Shown piece after piece: positions 25,564 to 37,565 of a DNA stretch of 64,000 bases; the first letter of the stretch is position 1; each line of letters opens with the position of its first letter. The translations under genes and the position numbers were made by a program. The notes beneath the pieces were generated by a model. It searched no databases, was not told where the DNA came from, and was given only the letters and a program-made list of their open reading frames with translations. The stretch comes from Neonectria sp. B-13 (lineage: Eukaryota > Ascomycota > Sordariomycetes > Hypocreales > Nectriaceae), in contig NOKP01000001.1 in the NCBI GenBank assembly GCA_002682825.1, forward strand, positions 2,917,296-2,981,295, read 5' to 3'.

Positions 25564-27280
25564 TCAAGCTGTTTTCCCCTTGCCGGCATCGTCTTCCGCA
25601 GGCGGCGTGCTGATGGCATTGTTGACTTTGTCGGAGTTGGATTCCTGGGCCTCTTTGGCCTCGAGGGCAGTGAGGATGGCATCGAGCTTGGTCTCGAGGT
25701 TGGAGAGGTTGGCTTCAAGAGCGGCGGCAGTCTGCTCACCCCTGGAATAGGGGAAAAGGGGTCTTGTTAGCGAAGTCCACCGCCATTTGGTTGCTATGAA
25801 TGTGCTATGTATGGTGGTTTGTTGAGGGGACAAGGGCAAGGAAGCTTGGGGAAAGAGAGGGTCAATAAAAGGTCGAGACCAGAGCGAAGGATTCTTTGTT
25901 CCGGGTATTGATTGATCAGGGTAGTACGGATAGAACTGTAGGGGTGGGCGGATAAGCGTGAACGGGTGGGTGGGTGCAAGGGAGGATGAGTGGGTTGTGA
26001 TTGTGATGTGGCCAGTGGCCCGTGGCCCACCTGGGGGAATCTGAGGTGGGAATCTGGGAGTCTGGGAGTTTTGGGACGGAGATGTTGTATTCGCAGATGT
26101 CAGATGTTGCTTGAGAAGTGGCATCCACATCCCGAGACAAATCGGGGCGTCTAGATTTGCGGTGGGTGCGGTTTTGGTTGTGGTTGTGGGTGTGGGTGTG
26201 GCAGATGGGAGATGCAGGGTGGAATCCCGAGAATCTGGGCCCTCAGAGACCGGCAGAAAGGGACCACTGGAATCACTGGAACCAGCAGAGAGACTTGAGC
26301 GCCAAGGGTTGCAAAACAAACGCCTCCAGATCTGCGTCGACCATATTGGCGGGTGTCAGTTTCGGCGACGCCGGCAAGTGGCTTTTAGTCTGGCCGCCTT
26401 TCCCAACGGGACCTAATTGGGGAACTGGAACGGGAGGGGGGCGTCCAATGCATGCATCAAAACGCGGCGAGAACCCGTCTTGAAACCCGGAGGAAAAGAA
26501 AAGGGAAAAGAAAAAGAAAAAGAAAAAGAAAAACTGATATTGAAGCAGGGGTTCAAAACCCCCTCCATCCATACGAGGTAGACGACAACAGATGAAGGGA
26601 GTTGAAAGGGCAGGGTTTAGGGTAATACCGGAGGTGAGAAGGGCGAGGTGAAGAATAAGCAACAACGCAACAGACGCAATGAAAGCAACAAGAGACAAGA
26701 GACAAGCGACGGGGCCGCTGTGGAAGTGAGGTGAGGATGTACCTGGTGAGATCTCGGTAGGTCTAGAACATTGAGGCTGTCAGTCAAGCGGTGCAAGATG
26801 CAGAATGCAGCATGTAACAGAATGCAGAATGGATAATGCGCATCGGGGATTGCTCGCGGCCGCAGCCCGACGGGGGTCTCGCTCGCTCGTTCATGGGCCG
26901 GGGCTCTGGGAGGGAGGGAGGGAGGGATGGGGTGAGACTGAGAGACATTGAACGGGACGGACAGGCATGGGGAATGGGGAATGGGGAATGGAAAACCGGA
27001 AGCGGGAAACGGGAGGCGAGTGATGGAGAATGTCGGGACCAGCTGCCCAGTGCTACATGGCAATCTGGGCATCTAGAGCCGAGAGATGGACATCGACGGC
27101 ACGTGGGGGACGATTGCGATGGAAGCATGGGTAGGGGGAAGCTATGACAGTGCATACTAAGAAGGCATGCATGCACTTCGTATGTTAAGGACTCACCTGA
27201 GCCAAATCGGCATTCGAGGATGAGGAGGCATCCGTGACCTGGGTGTTGACGCCAGACTGGTTGGCTTTGGACGGGGCCAT
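25564..27280 (-). CDS. Small conserved-looking coiled-coil protein with a 20-nt microexon
   Basis: I join three exons: 27280-27197 (28 codons), a 20-nt exon at 26762-26743, and 25741-25564, giving 93 residues. Splice sites are gtgagt/ctag and gtacat/ccag. The joined middle reads LAQTYRDLTRGEQTAAALEA. The phases fit exactly (84+20+178 nt = 94 codons with stop). The N-terminus is Ser/Asn/Thr-rich. Residues about 27-75 form a leucine/alanine heptad helix (NLSNLETKLDAILTALEAK), and the tail is acidic then basic (KGKTA). I cannot name the family. The introns are 434 and 1001 nt, far longer than the others in the window. The frame of exon 3 stays open about 580 nt into intron 2, so an alternative first exon there is possible. 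Three TGACTCA sites lie 177-210 bp upstream of the ATG. Confidence 0.7.
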
Positions 27281-27354
27281 GGCTGCGACTGATGTAGGAA
27301 TGGCCAGATGCGATGCTGGGCACTGGCGCTGGCGCAATTTTGGCGGGGGACAGG

Positions 27355-27376
27355 GAGCGAGCGAGCGAGCGAGCGA
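27355..27376. repeat. GAGC tetranucleotide repeat
   Basis: About five GAGC/GCGA units lie about 80 bp upstream of the minus-strand start at 27280, within the probable promoter or leader. Simple-sequence DNA. Confidence 0.75.
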
Positions 27377-27453
27377 TGCGACGACGACAGCGATGCGACG
27401 CGATGCGATGTGATGCGGATGCGGTTTGCTGGACGGTGAGGGAATCGGTCGAT

Positions 27454-27490
27454 GCCTGACTCAAATGCCTGACTCAAAATGCCTGACTCA
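27454..27490 (-). promoter_or_regulatory. Three tandem TGACTCA elements (Gcn4/CPC1/AP-1 type sites)
   Basis: Exact TGACTCA copies occur at 27457-27463, 27470-27476 and 27484-27490, in a repeated ATGCCTGACTCAAA unit with 13-14 bp periods. A decayed fourth unit (CTGAGCTGACTGAG) follows. TGA(C/G)TCA is the established binding site of the bZIP factor Gcn4/CPC1, the regulator of the general amino-acid starvation response. The sites lie 177-210 bp upstream of the coiled-coil gene ATG, a typical promoter distance. Occupancy is inference. Confidence 0.6.
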
Positions 27491-27499
27491 AAATGCCTG

Positions 27500-30400
27500 A
27501 GCTGACTGAGCCGAGTGGGTGGTTGAGCTGACGGATGTCGGAGAACGGAGGTCCGGAGGCGGTGTCCCGATCGATGCCAGAGGGCTTCCTGCCGTTCCGT
27601 TCGGTAACCGAGCACACGGACGATGGCGTCCACGGGCGAGAAGGGCTAGAAAGCTGAACTACGCAGTCTAACGTTTCTGGATTATGGGGTCCGAAGTTAT
27701 TCGGGTCTCTTCATGCTTGGCTTGGTACGGGTGGATGGTAGAGCCATTTGATGGCGGCGGGGCCTTCCGATAAGGGGGCTTTTCGTCTAGGTCGTGGCCC
27801 GTGGCCCATGGGCGGCGCGTGGTCTAGGCTTCGATGAGAGGCCTTGGGGATGGGGCCGCCTGGGGATGGAACCCGCCCAGAATCTAGATCACGGCTTGGG
27901 AGAAGGAGACATGCAGCTCCGCATCCATGCTCCATATCCATATCCATGCTCTTGCAAGCAGTAATCAGTAATCAAGAAATGGGAATCAGGAATCCACCTC
28001 ACCATTCACCATGCGGTGCCCTTGTCCGTCTGCCGCTCCGTGCGTCCGGGCCCTACCCCCTTTTCTGTGATCAACTCGCCTTTCTATTTCCCCTCTGTGT
28101 TCGGGCTGTGTGCCTCGTACTTTGCATAGCGCCTTGTACTTGTGCGCGGCTGCAACGCGAGTGAAGGTGTGTGTGTGTGTGTGCAGCCACAACCAAGAAC
28201 TGGCGCTGGCGCACGTCAGATGGGAAAGTGGCCAAAAGCCGTGCCCGTGAGCATGGGAGATTGGGTCTAGATCGCCGGCATGTGGGCTGGGCTACCAAGC
28301 AAGCTGAGCCTGGAGGCGGGAACGAATGGGATTCATCATGGTGGGATAAAGACGGCGGTGGGACTAGAGGCAAAGAGGCCAAGAGCTTCCGTGGTTCCAG
28401 ACATTCCAGTCTCTGGAAGATCTGGGCCCGGACGGAACTGTCTAAGGCATCACCCTAGGGGCTCTCATCCGTGCTAGTAAGGAGTACACGCCTTGCTTTT
28501 CCCAAGCTTCCAGACTTCCCCCCTTCTTCCATTTTGGGATTCTGCATGTGTGTGATGGCTATGCATGTCTCTCCGCTATCCATTTGGGCTGGACTTGAGG
28601 CTAGAACTTGTGGCTGCTTGTTGAACTTGGGGCTTGCCTTGTATCTTCAATGTTTTCCAAATAAAAGTCGACAGCGCGTGGCGTGGCTTGCTCGGGAGGG
28701 GGAGGGGGAGGAGGAGCAGGAGGAGGAGGAGCATCGGTCGGTCTGGGCGCAAGCCACGCATAATAATCGTGTGCATGGCCGAGACCGCGGCGGATGCATC
28801 CTGCGACCTGTGTGTGTGTTGGGATGCATCAACCTCGAACGATGCGGAGCCAACGACGACGAGGATCATGATGCTTCCCGCTGGTGTTGATGTCGGGCGC
28901 GAATGAGACGGAGAATGCTCTCCGGATGCCCGACGAACATCATCATCAGAATACCATTTAAGCCTCGTCCAGATGCCTACTTGTCCATCAGGCTGTATCT
29001 CGCAATACTACTACTACTACCACTACTACCTGGGGCACCTGTTTATACTCCACGATGGCTTCGAATTGTCTAAATATGCTCCGAGTCCTTAGCGGGTACT
29101 TGCCTGTCAACCCTGCATTCGGACGCCCGAGGCACCGGCCTGACCCCGCGTGTGTAGAGCATCGATGGACAGAGATACGATGGCATTGTGCATCATCGTC
29201 TTGAACACCATCCCTCCCCTCTCTGCCTCCCTCGCACTTGTTGATCCGCCCCATCCCCCTAGTCAGGCAGCGTGCAAATGCAGCATTTAGCCCCATTTCG
29301 CGAATCATGAATCGAGGATCAGACCTTTCGCGGCCAGTGCCCTGAATATCCCCGTTTGTTTGATGGAGGCAGCAATTAGGGCCCGGGTCACGCGCTGTGG
29401 TTCCTGTCAGCGCCAAGCCGTCGCCGGTCCCCGTCAGCCCTGGGGGTCTGGAACACGCCTCTCCGACGCCCCGCCTCGTGGCTTCGTTCGTAAACCAGGC
29501 ATCGAGGGCGAATGGTTCGCAGCCGGACTAAATAAATCGGGTGTTTGGTGTTTGGTGGCATGCGTTCGTGCGTGCTTGGCAACTTTTGGCCGCTCCGGCC
29601 GGTGCTCAGGCCATGGCCACCATGCCATGCCATGTGCAACGGGTGACTAAAACTTCGGGACGGGGACTACAGAGCGGTGCTAAACCAGTCCGGGTCCCTC
29701 TAAAACGCCGGGCCGCCTTGGAGCACTCACTCCCAGGCTCTGAGCCTAGAGCAACTGGACCGCAGTGAGCCCTTCAAGACAGGGGCTTTCCCTCAGCCAG
29801 GCCAGGTTATCACCGAGGCGAAGGCCCAGATCAGCCGCCAAACCCACTGCCCAATCCCTACCGACTATTTATGACCATCAATGTCCGTCGCAAAGTCCGC
29901 CGCAGAGAGTCCGCGGGAGAACCCACTGTACCTGAGGCCTCTCCTGTCGGATGCCATGCAATGCACGAAGGAAGGCCACTAGTAGACCTACTTGAAGCCT
30001 GCAGCGGTGGAGCAGTCTTGTTGGGGGAACTTAAAGGTCTAGGCTACTAAGAGTTCCAGCGAGGTCGTTTCCCTCTCTACCTTAGGGGCGGCAAACCCCG
30101 GGAATAGTCTGGGTGGGGAAAGGTGCGCCCACCCGCGACCTCCTCCTGCCTCTGAAGTCCTTCAATGGACTGCTGCGCACCTACCTACTACCTACCTTAC
30201 TAGTAGGTACCAATACCTCGAAAGCTCCATGGTGACTTAACCACACACCCTCCTCCTCCTCTTGCATCCCATCCAGCCCATCCCGTCTCCCTGGTCGGCT
30301 GCTTTTCCTACCCACATCGCGAGGTATCAAGGCTTGTTTGTGGTGTTCTAGACTCGTGGCTCTATTCGTATGTCTAGCACATCTCCGTTTCACTGTCCTG

Positions 30401-32341
30401 TGTCTCTCTGGCTCCACAGAGGCATGGATCATTCGGCCTCGTTGCCCATCGGAGAACTGGCCTTGCTCAGGCAGCCCCAAGCGAATTCGAAAGGTCACGA
30501 TCGGCTCTTGCTACTCTGAGATGGCTCGGACTTGGCTCTGCCTGGCTGGTTGGTGCGTACGGACTACCACTACCGCTGTGATAGATCGATCGACCCCCGG
30601 TTCTAACCACCAGCATCCTGCCCTGCCTGCTGAGTCTGCTCCGCGGCTCGCGCTCATCGTGGTTACACAGCACTCAGGCAACATCGGCGAACTGACCTTG
30701 AACAAGGCGTGTCGTGGCGGCAAGGCGGCATCGGGCATCGGGCCTCAAGCCGTAGCGGCGGCCCCTAATTGCTCATGACCCCACAAGCAGAAACCCTGAC
30801 AACCGGCCATGACCGAACCGGTGGGCAGAGAGACTCGCCGCAACTCGCATCGGAGGGCCGGCCACCCAATGCCCACCCACGCCGGTGCAACGAGGATCGA
30901 GGTTCTAAGGGCCGTGGTTAAATTCCCATTGTTGAAAATGGTGATTTTATCCACCACGGAAACACCGCCGCCTAGCACGAATTACCGCTGTTTCGCTCCT
31001 GGGTTTGAATTGACATCCGTGGCCACTGGCTAATCGGAAGGCCCGTCGACGGTCCTTTCCTTACCTATCTAGACGGAAGCTTCAGCTGGCAAGCTAGGAA
31101 GGAGATGGGGCAATCATGAACCAGGCTTTGAAGAGACAACTGCAGAAGCTACCAAATTTGGCTGTGCTTCACGATCGTCATTATCATCACATCGGCGCAA
31201 CAACAAAAAAACGCTAGGCTACCAGCACGCCGGTGGCGGTGCCACTTGTGGCGGGACAGGATTTGCTTCCCGAGATCGTTGACTGACGCAGGCCGACCTC
31301 CTTGCTTGCCTACCGGGGCCGCTCCGAAGACCGATATGAGGAAAGGCGGCCGCCACTGAGTTCTCCCTTGATGTCGGTGATCGTGTGCATGACCATGAGG
31401 GGGCAATTGTACGGCAGACGAAGACCGCGTGGTGGTGCCGGTACCTATAGCAATTGGGGAGATGCTCATCCAACGAAGCTGCCGCTGCCGCCCGGACGTG
31501 GTGCGATCCTTAGCCCAAAGTTCGATTTCCGTCAATGCTCATGGCTCGATGGCAATCAAGAACACCACCACAGAAGGGTGTGCGGCGCCTAGCGCCTAGC
31601 CCCCAAACCCCAGCTCGACCCACGCCCCTTGGATGCTGGCTGCTGGCTGCTGGCTGCTGCATCTTCAAATCGGAAGCTCACTTCCAACGTCGTTTGCTGA
31701 TGGGGAGGCAAAGCACGAGAGCACCGGTGTTACCACTCGTCAAATGCCTGTCCTGGGATGGGATCGAGATCTTGCCTCACAAGCCGACCTGGAAGTCTGC
31801 GCACGTCTGCGCACGTCTGCATATTATCTCTCCTCTTCCCCGTGCACAATCTGCTACAGTACAGTACCACGCATTCTGGGGAAGTCCGACACATGCTGAC
31901 AGCTGACTCCCCCGAACTTGGTGCAAGTCAATTGATTAAAGCTTGCTTGCCGGCCACCCCTGCCGACCGCATTCGCAGTTCACTGAGGACGAATAGGGGT
32001 GCCAAATGCGAGATGTTGGCGAACTTGCTTTCAAGTTACCCATGATGGACGGCCGTGGGCTTCGGGTACCACAAGCACAACCCAAGCACAGACAGCCGTG
32101 GGTTGGGCATACCCAGGACCCCGGACGTGGTTCAAGGTTACGTCGGGATTGGAGCCAACAAGGGCCGATTTGACGTCTGGTGATCGACAACCTATCCTTT
32201 CGGAGCTGAGAGTTAGACTACCGATGCTGGCGACCGAGGCCAAGAGACAGACACCTTGGCCATGGATTTCGCCCATTGCCATTGTCATTCCTACCTAGTC
32301 GGTATGCATGACAGTGCGATAATACGTTGTTCAAGGAATAC
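27500..32341. other. Gene-free spacer (left part of the 27.3-34.2 kb gap)
   Basis: No supportable gene. Many short frames overlap on both strands without domains; the longest candidates (28471-28890 and 30338-30778 on +) are judged spurious. Simple repeats include (GT)n at 28167-28183, CTA-type trinucleotides around 29009-29031 and CTGGCTG units at 31636-31660. A TAGGTA palindromic cluster (CTACCTACTACCTACC...ACTAGTAGGTACC) is at 30181-30212. Confidence 0.55.
28167..28183. repeat. GT dinucleotide microsatellite
   Basis: Pure GT run in the gene-free spacer; no function indicated. Confidence 0.85.
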
Positions 32342-32619
32342 CCTGACATGGACCCCCGACCTCACGCCTAAAACACAAGTTATGGCCATAACAAGGGTCT
32401 CATACTAAGGCTGATCCTAAACGCAAACTGAATACCATCTACCCTGACTACTAACAACACTGGCTGCTGGTCGTATCCATTGGTTTAACCTTTCCTTAAT
32501 GATACAGAAAAAAATTGAGATCTGAAGGTAAAGCTGCCGCTATTGCGAGACTTTAGCTAAGGCATTCACAGTTAGTGGGGGCCGCTCACTCAGTTATGGA
32601 ATCGGGGGTCCGCGTTAGG
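32342..32619. mobile_element. MITE-like remnant with degenerate terminal inverted repeats
   Basis: The left end CCTGACATGGACCCCCGA (32342-32359) matches the reverse complement of the right end (32602-32619) at 15 of 18 positions. All three differences are transitions, as expected from RIP or cytosine decay. The element is about 278 bp, AT-richer than its flanks, and contains a 14-bp palindrome GTTATGGCCATAAC at 32379-32392. The CCATAAC part recurs just inside the right end. A broken short frame starting near 32499 (KKIE, then EGKAAAIA after a shift) weakly recalls the N-terminus of fungal pogo/Fot-type transposases, which is inference. TA lies just outside the left end but no clean target-site duplication is seen. 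Confidence 0.6.
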
Positions 32620-34179
32620 CATTTTTATTCAAGCGAATATCCAGGCCCGCCAACCCGAACAAGCTCGTCGCTTCGCGTCGTACCAGGCAAGGCACGCCGC
32701 TGCCAAAGTCGTGCCAGCAGCGAATTCTGAACACATGTACCTCTACAGCGGTCGCCTACTTGAACCCCCCTCTACTCGCCAGACGCCCCTGCTGGGCATC
32801 TGATGCTCTGCCATTTGCCCTTGGACACGCCTCTCACACTCTCTCCCTCTCTCACGACTCTGTGCTCGCTTCTAAACCCTGTCTCTCGTTCTTCCCAGTG
32901 CCCCGTCTCCAAGCCCAGGCCATTTTCGCCTGCTGCGGAGACGAGTCTCAAGATCACCACCCAACTCCCGCCTCCCACTTTCAGACGTTCCACAGTCTTT
33001 CTTTGCTGCACCCCATGATCAGAAAGACACACCCCCCTTGCTCCTCAACCACCAGGATCCATCGTATTCTGCCTCGTCTGCCGCGTGCGCACCCACGCCA
33101 GTGGAGCGGGAACCCCAGGTCCAGAACCTCGATCCTCAATCCAAACGTGCATCAGCCCCCGGTCCGGTCTCCTGCCCCAGTCACCTCATCAGCATCAGTC
33201 GCCTCATAAGATCAGTCCCGAGATCGATCACCTGTCCGCTCGGATCCTCACTGTCGCCGCATCTTGTTAGGGCCGGCTCGTTTCTCAACCGTTAGCCTTT
33301 GTTGTCCATCACCGTTGGACAGAGTCTTTCCTGTTATACCCACTCGGGCCAGGCCTGCTTGGCAATCGAGATATCCGATCGTGCCTTTGGGGGTGCCAGT
33401 ATCATCCTCCTCCACACACCCTCGTAGCGAAATCCTCCCGCTTCCCGCTTTTCGCCTGTCCTCACCTCACTTTTCAGATGCCTGACGGTTGTCCCATGTC
33501 AATCGCTCTTCCATCACTGCTTTCCCATCCTCTTGTCCATTTCTGTCAACCTCTATCTCGCCATCAGTCGTCCGGAACAACTTCTTGCTCCCCACTTCTC
33601 CTCCTCATCACTCCATTCCTCCCATCTGTACTTCGTAGGTGCCGTTCTGTCCCTGCCTCCTTTCGTCACCACCCCTTCCCTTCCTGGGGTCTTATTCAAA
33701 CCAACAAGGGTGCTTTCGGCTCCCCAACAACCACGGCTCTTTTTCTTCTCCTTCCAGCCAATTCTCATTCCATCCCTCCCTCCAACCTCATCATCATTGA
33801 CCCGTGCCCTCTCTTTAGCTTCTTAGACTTCACAGAGAGCTCGCCGCACCCGTCCTCAACCACCACAGCTAAGAAAGTCAACCTGTCACCAAACTCACAG
33901 AGCTCTCGAGAGTCTCGCCGCCCACACCCTTCCTCGTGTCAACGTCTTTGACGCTGTCGCTGCTCATCGGAGAATAACACCATTCTCCACCACCTCTGAC
34001 CCCGCCTGACGTACGTATCCACCGGCTCAAGCACCAGCCAGCAGCAAGGCTCCAGGACATCGTCTCAACCTCGACTCAATCCGTGGTAAATGTCGACACA
34101 TCACTGGGGACCTGTCGTGAAGAACAAATCCAGCCCCTGCAGAGCACGGCAGCTGAAGCTTAGCCGTCAATCTTTCTGC
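32620..34179. other. Promoter and pyrimidine-rich leader region of the SAM-HMG gene
   Basis: From about 32800 the plus strand is strongly C/T-rich (TCTCTC, CCTCC, TTCCC), typical of fungal promoters and long 5' leaders. The frames it opens (for example 33478-33951) are Ser/Pro/Leu-rich artefacts of this composition. Several upstream ATGs occur, so either the leader is spliced or transcription starts near the gene. Confidence 0.5.
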
Positions 34180-35922
34180 ATGGCTTCTGAACTCGAGGCA
34201 ATCTTCGGCGAGTTGGGATTGGCCCAATATCTTAATGCGTTTGTCGAACAAGGATTCGACGAGTGGGATATTATCCTTGACATCCAAGAGTCTGACCTGT
34301 GAGTTCAATTGCAAACCCGGCTGTGTATACTCGACTGACAATAGCAATTCAGTGACGTGCTTGGTGTTAAACTGGGTCACCGAAGGGTATGTACCCCTTC
34401 ACGTCCTCCTTCATATTCGACTCGGACAAATGCCTGACACAAAATGCGCAACAGAAACTCCAAAGACGAATTGCCAACGCTAGGGGTATATCTCCCAGCA
34501 CCTCACTAGTATCCCCGGTCAGACCAGCGGCCGAGGATGTCAAGCCTGACGGCTCCCGACCCGAACCAAGCCGACCGGAGACTACACACGAGGTGCAGGG
34601 GGTCGCAAAACGAAAGTATCGGAGACATCCCAAGGTATGTGGAAACTCGAGTCATTTGGTCCAAAGCAGGCAGGTTGTTGACAGTTTGTGTATAGGCCGA
34701 TGAAAATGCTCCTGAACGCCCACCCTCCGCATACGTTTTGTTTTCGAACAGTAAGTATTGTCCAGAACCTTTCAACCAAGTGTCTAGAGGGGCCGTTAGA
34801 ACGAATCTAACGGAAGTGTGCTTCTTTAGAGATGAGGGAAGATCTCAAGAGTCAAAATCTAAGCTTCACCGAGATTGCCAAGTTGGTAGGCGAGAATTGG
34901 CAGAACTTGGTGCCAATGGAGAAGGAGGGCTATGAAAGCCAGGCCAACGCCGACAAGGAAAAATACCACCGCGACTTGATGGAGTACAAGAAAACCGCCG
35001 ACTACAAGAAGTACATACAGTATCTCCAGGAGTTCAAAGATAAGCAAGCAAAGCAAAACCAAGGTTCGTGACCAGCGTCGCGATGACACGGTCCAGTCAA
35101 TGTTCCGGTGCTTTTTAACTAACGGTCTCGGTCGGAACAGTCAGCGATGTATCGAAACGACCCAAACTAGAGCCTGCCAGGCTGCGCAACGGCAGCGGTA
35201 GCAGCAACACGGCCACGCCTGGAATCAACACGCCGAGCGGGAGCGGAAGCGGAAGTGGCAGCGAAAGGTTACAGGGGAGCGAGCCACCGCCTTCTCGGAA
35301 AGAAAGGATGAACTCGATCGTTTCGATTCCTGAATCACAGCATTCTGCAACGCCTACTCTACTGTCACAGCCGAACTCGAATGACGACGCCATGTCATCA
35401 CCCCGGGGGGGTCATTACGATCCCGGCAGCCCACATGAGCCACACCGTCATCCCCGCCGTCAAGGGTCATGGCGAGAGGGCGGAAGAGCCGGCGACGCGC
35501 CGCACCAACACCTCCCATCACTCTCCGACATGCTCGACGACGGAATGAGGGGAATTTCGACGGCTTCCGGCGAGGGCAACCCGTATTCGACAGGCTTCGT
35601 CGCTGCCAACCATTCTAGATTAGTTCCCGAGTCTAGTGGCATGCCTCCGGCACCTCGAGTGCCGCTCCTTCGACATGACCAATCGTCGAACAGCAGCGTT
35701 TGCTCAACGAGCCCCGCGATGAGCTTCGCACGGACGCCAGGCGAAGGGTCGCTACCGATTCACGCACTCCTTTCACACCAGACCGTGTTAGGCCCGAGTG
35801 TGGCAACGTTAGGAGCGTACGACAGAGGCTTGTCAAGCTCCATGACAGCCAGCCCGAGTCCGACTGACCCTGCGAGGCTACCGTTCGGACATGGAGTGGG
35901 ACCAAGGGGATATGGTACTTGA
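34180..35922 (+). CDS. SAM domain - HMG box protein, probable chromatin/transcription factor
   Basis: Six exons (34180-34298, 34353-34386, 34455-34634, 34696-34750, 34830-35063, 35141-35922) encode 467 residues with consistent phases. A SAM-type helical domain covers about residues 1-62 (AIFGELGLAQYLNAFVEQGF ... DVLGVKLGHRRKLQRRI). A basic KRKYRRHPK stretch precedes an HMG box at about 118-190, beginning RPPSAYVLFSNKMRE and containing ENWQNL and EKEGYESQA. The last exon encodes a long disordered Ser/Pro/Gly-rich tail. HMG boxes bend DNA; the SAM domain suggests oligomerisation. Target genes are unknown. The start at 34180 gives the best family-like N-terminus; an in-frame ATG at 34090 would add 30 residues. 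The second exon is only 34 nt. Confidence 0.88.
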
Positions 35923-37565
35923 CCCTCTCGGTGTAGAGACTTCGTCAAGGAGTCAAGCTAATTCGGCTCACAAGGCTCCCATGGCGTGCTATCCACCGGC
36001 CAGTTGGTGAACGCTGAGCAGTCGGGGGCCGGAGGCGTACTGATGACACCAGGGTCGAACTTTGTCATTGGCACATATGATCGACCTGGCAGGGCTCGCC
36101 TAGACGGAGTCAGCGCTCTCCTGAGGGCTGGGGAAATTGTTGAACGACATGATCGAGATGATCGAGATGATCGAAGATGACGGAGGAGGATTGGCATGGG
36201 GTGATGAAACTGGCTGAGACTACAATAAGCTGTTGTCTGCCTCCCATTGCATGCTCTTTTTTTCTTCACGCTCGCATGTTTTATTCTTGGATACCCACGA
36301 GTTTTCGGTTGGTTTGAGTCGGGATATACAACCGATCCGACTATAAATAGCGGCCGCAGGGATATAGGTTGTTGGCATAGCATCTGCAGGTATGAATGAC
36401 GGCGTTTTGGTTTGGTTTGGGTTATGATAAAAAAAAATAGCAGGGGCATTTGGGTTGGGGCAACCATGATATATATACACGCGTATCTTGCCACGTCGGG
36501 GTTTTTTTTTGAGTGGTTTCTTGTGTTTGGTGTCTCTCATTAAACGACTTTGCATCGGAGGGAAGGGCGAGGCGGGCTGGATGAGGCTGAAGGTAGTTAA
36601 TGGATGAAGCGAGCAGGTGTATCCAGCTTGTTCCCGTCGTGCCTGACGTGTTGGCGCGTTGGCTGTGAATCGGATGGCATCACGCTAGACCGACGACCAT
36701 GGACGGAGACTGGTGGTCAGGGAAGAGGACGAAGAAGAGAAGACTTGACGAAAGGCTGTGCGGAGACGACAGTTGAAAAGAGAGAGCGAGAGAGAAAAAA
36801 AGCTCCAACAGCAACGCCCTCACATGTCAGCAAATCCGACGTCATGACGCAGCCACACCGGCCAGGGTCCCGGGGCGGGGTTGCGGCCCCACAGCGGCGT
36901 GCAGATCAATCGCTCAACAAGGCGAACGCCGACCGATTCGTACGTTTCGAGCAAATGCTTAATGCAAATGCTTAATGCAACTGCTTAATGCAACGGCAGC
37001 TAGTCTATGCCCCGACTGGGCCGAGGAAGACGGACACTCTTTCGCTGTCAACGGTGCGGACTGTCGATGATGCATGCACCAGACTCCTGGGATGGCGGAA
37101 TCCATCGAAGAGAGAGCATGGGGAGGTGGAGAACATAGTTAGCAGTCAAGCAGAAAGATGTGTTGCGCCGCGACAAAGTCCAAAAACCAGGTGAGCAGAT
37201 GCAGATGGCATTATTCCCGCCCCCAACTCCCAAAAGCCGACGACGCTGTCCGTACTATGGCGTGCGTAGCCACTTCGCTCTACCGACAGGAAATGACCTC
37301 CGTCGCTCCCATCCGCCACTTCATCCGTCTATTAGACCGCTCGTGTCTTGTTCGTTCCTTCGTTCCTTCGTTCAATCGCCCTTCTCAAACGCCGATATAC
37401 CTGTCATAATATCTTATCCGACATGTCCATCCATCAAGCAAGGAAACGTCGCAGCCCGCCACTACTATTCGGCGCTTTGCACGCTGCCTCGTAGCATCGC
37501 ATCTTCAACATATACAAAGCAGACATTCGCCTCCCGTGCTCAACTTTGATGCCGGCTGGTCCCGA
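35923..37565. other. Convergent 3' intergenic region
   Basis: The region lies between the stops of the SAM-HMG gene and the condensin gene. No gene is supported. It contains GATCGAGAT repeats at 36153-36176, short A and T homopolymers near 36430 and 36500, and tandem AATGCTTAATGCAA-like units at 36955-36990. Confidence 0.55.

Noticed and set aside
30338..30778. 146-codon frame with a signal-peptide-like start (possible small secreted protein)
   Set aside because: Cys and hydrophobic residues near the N-terminus were tempting, but there is no mature-domain pattern and frames on the other strand are comparable. Would need transcript evidence.
33478..33951. 157-codon Ser/Pro/Leu-rich frame upstream of the SAM-HMG gene
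   Set aside because: Artefact of the pyrimidine-rich promoter/leader; no conserved features.
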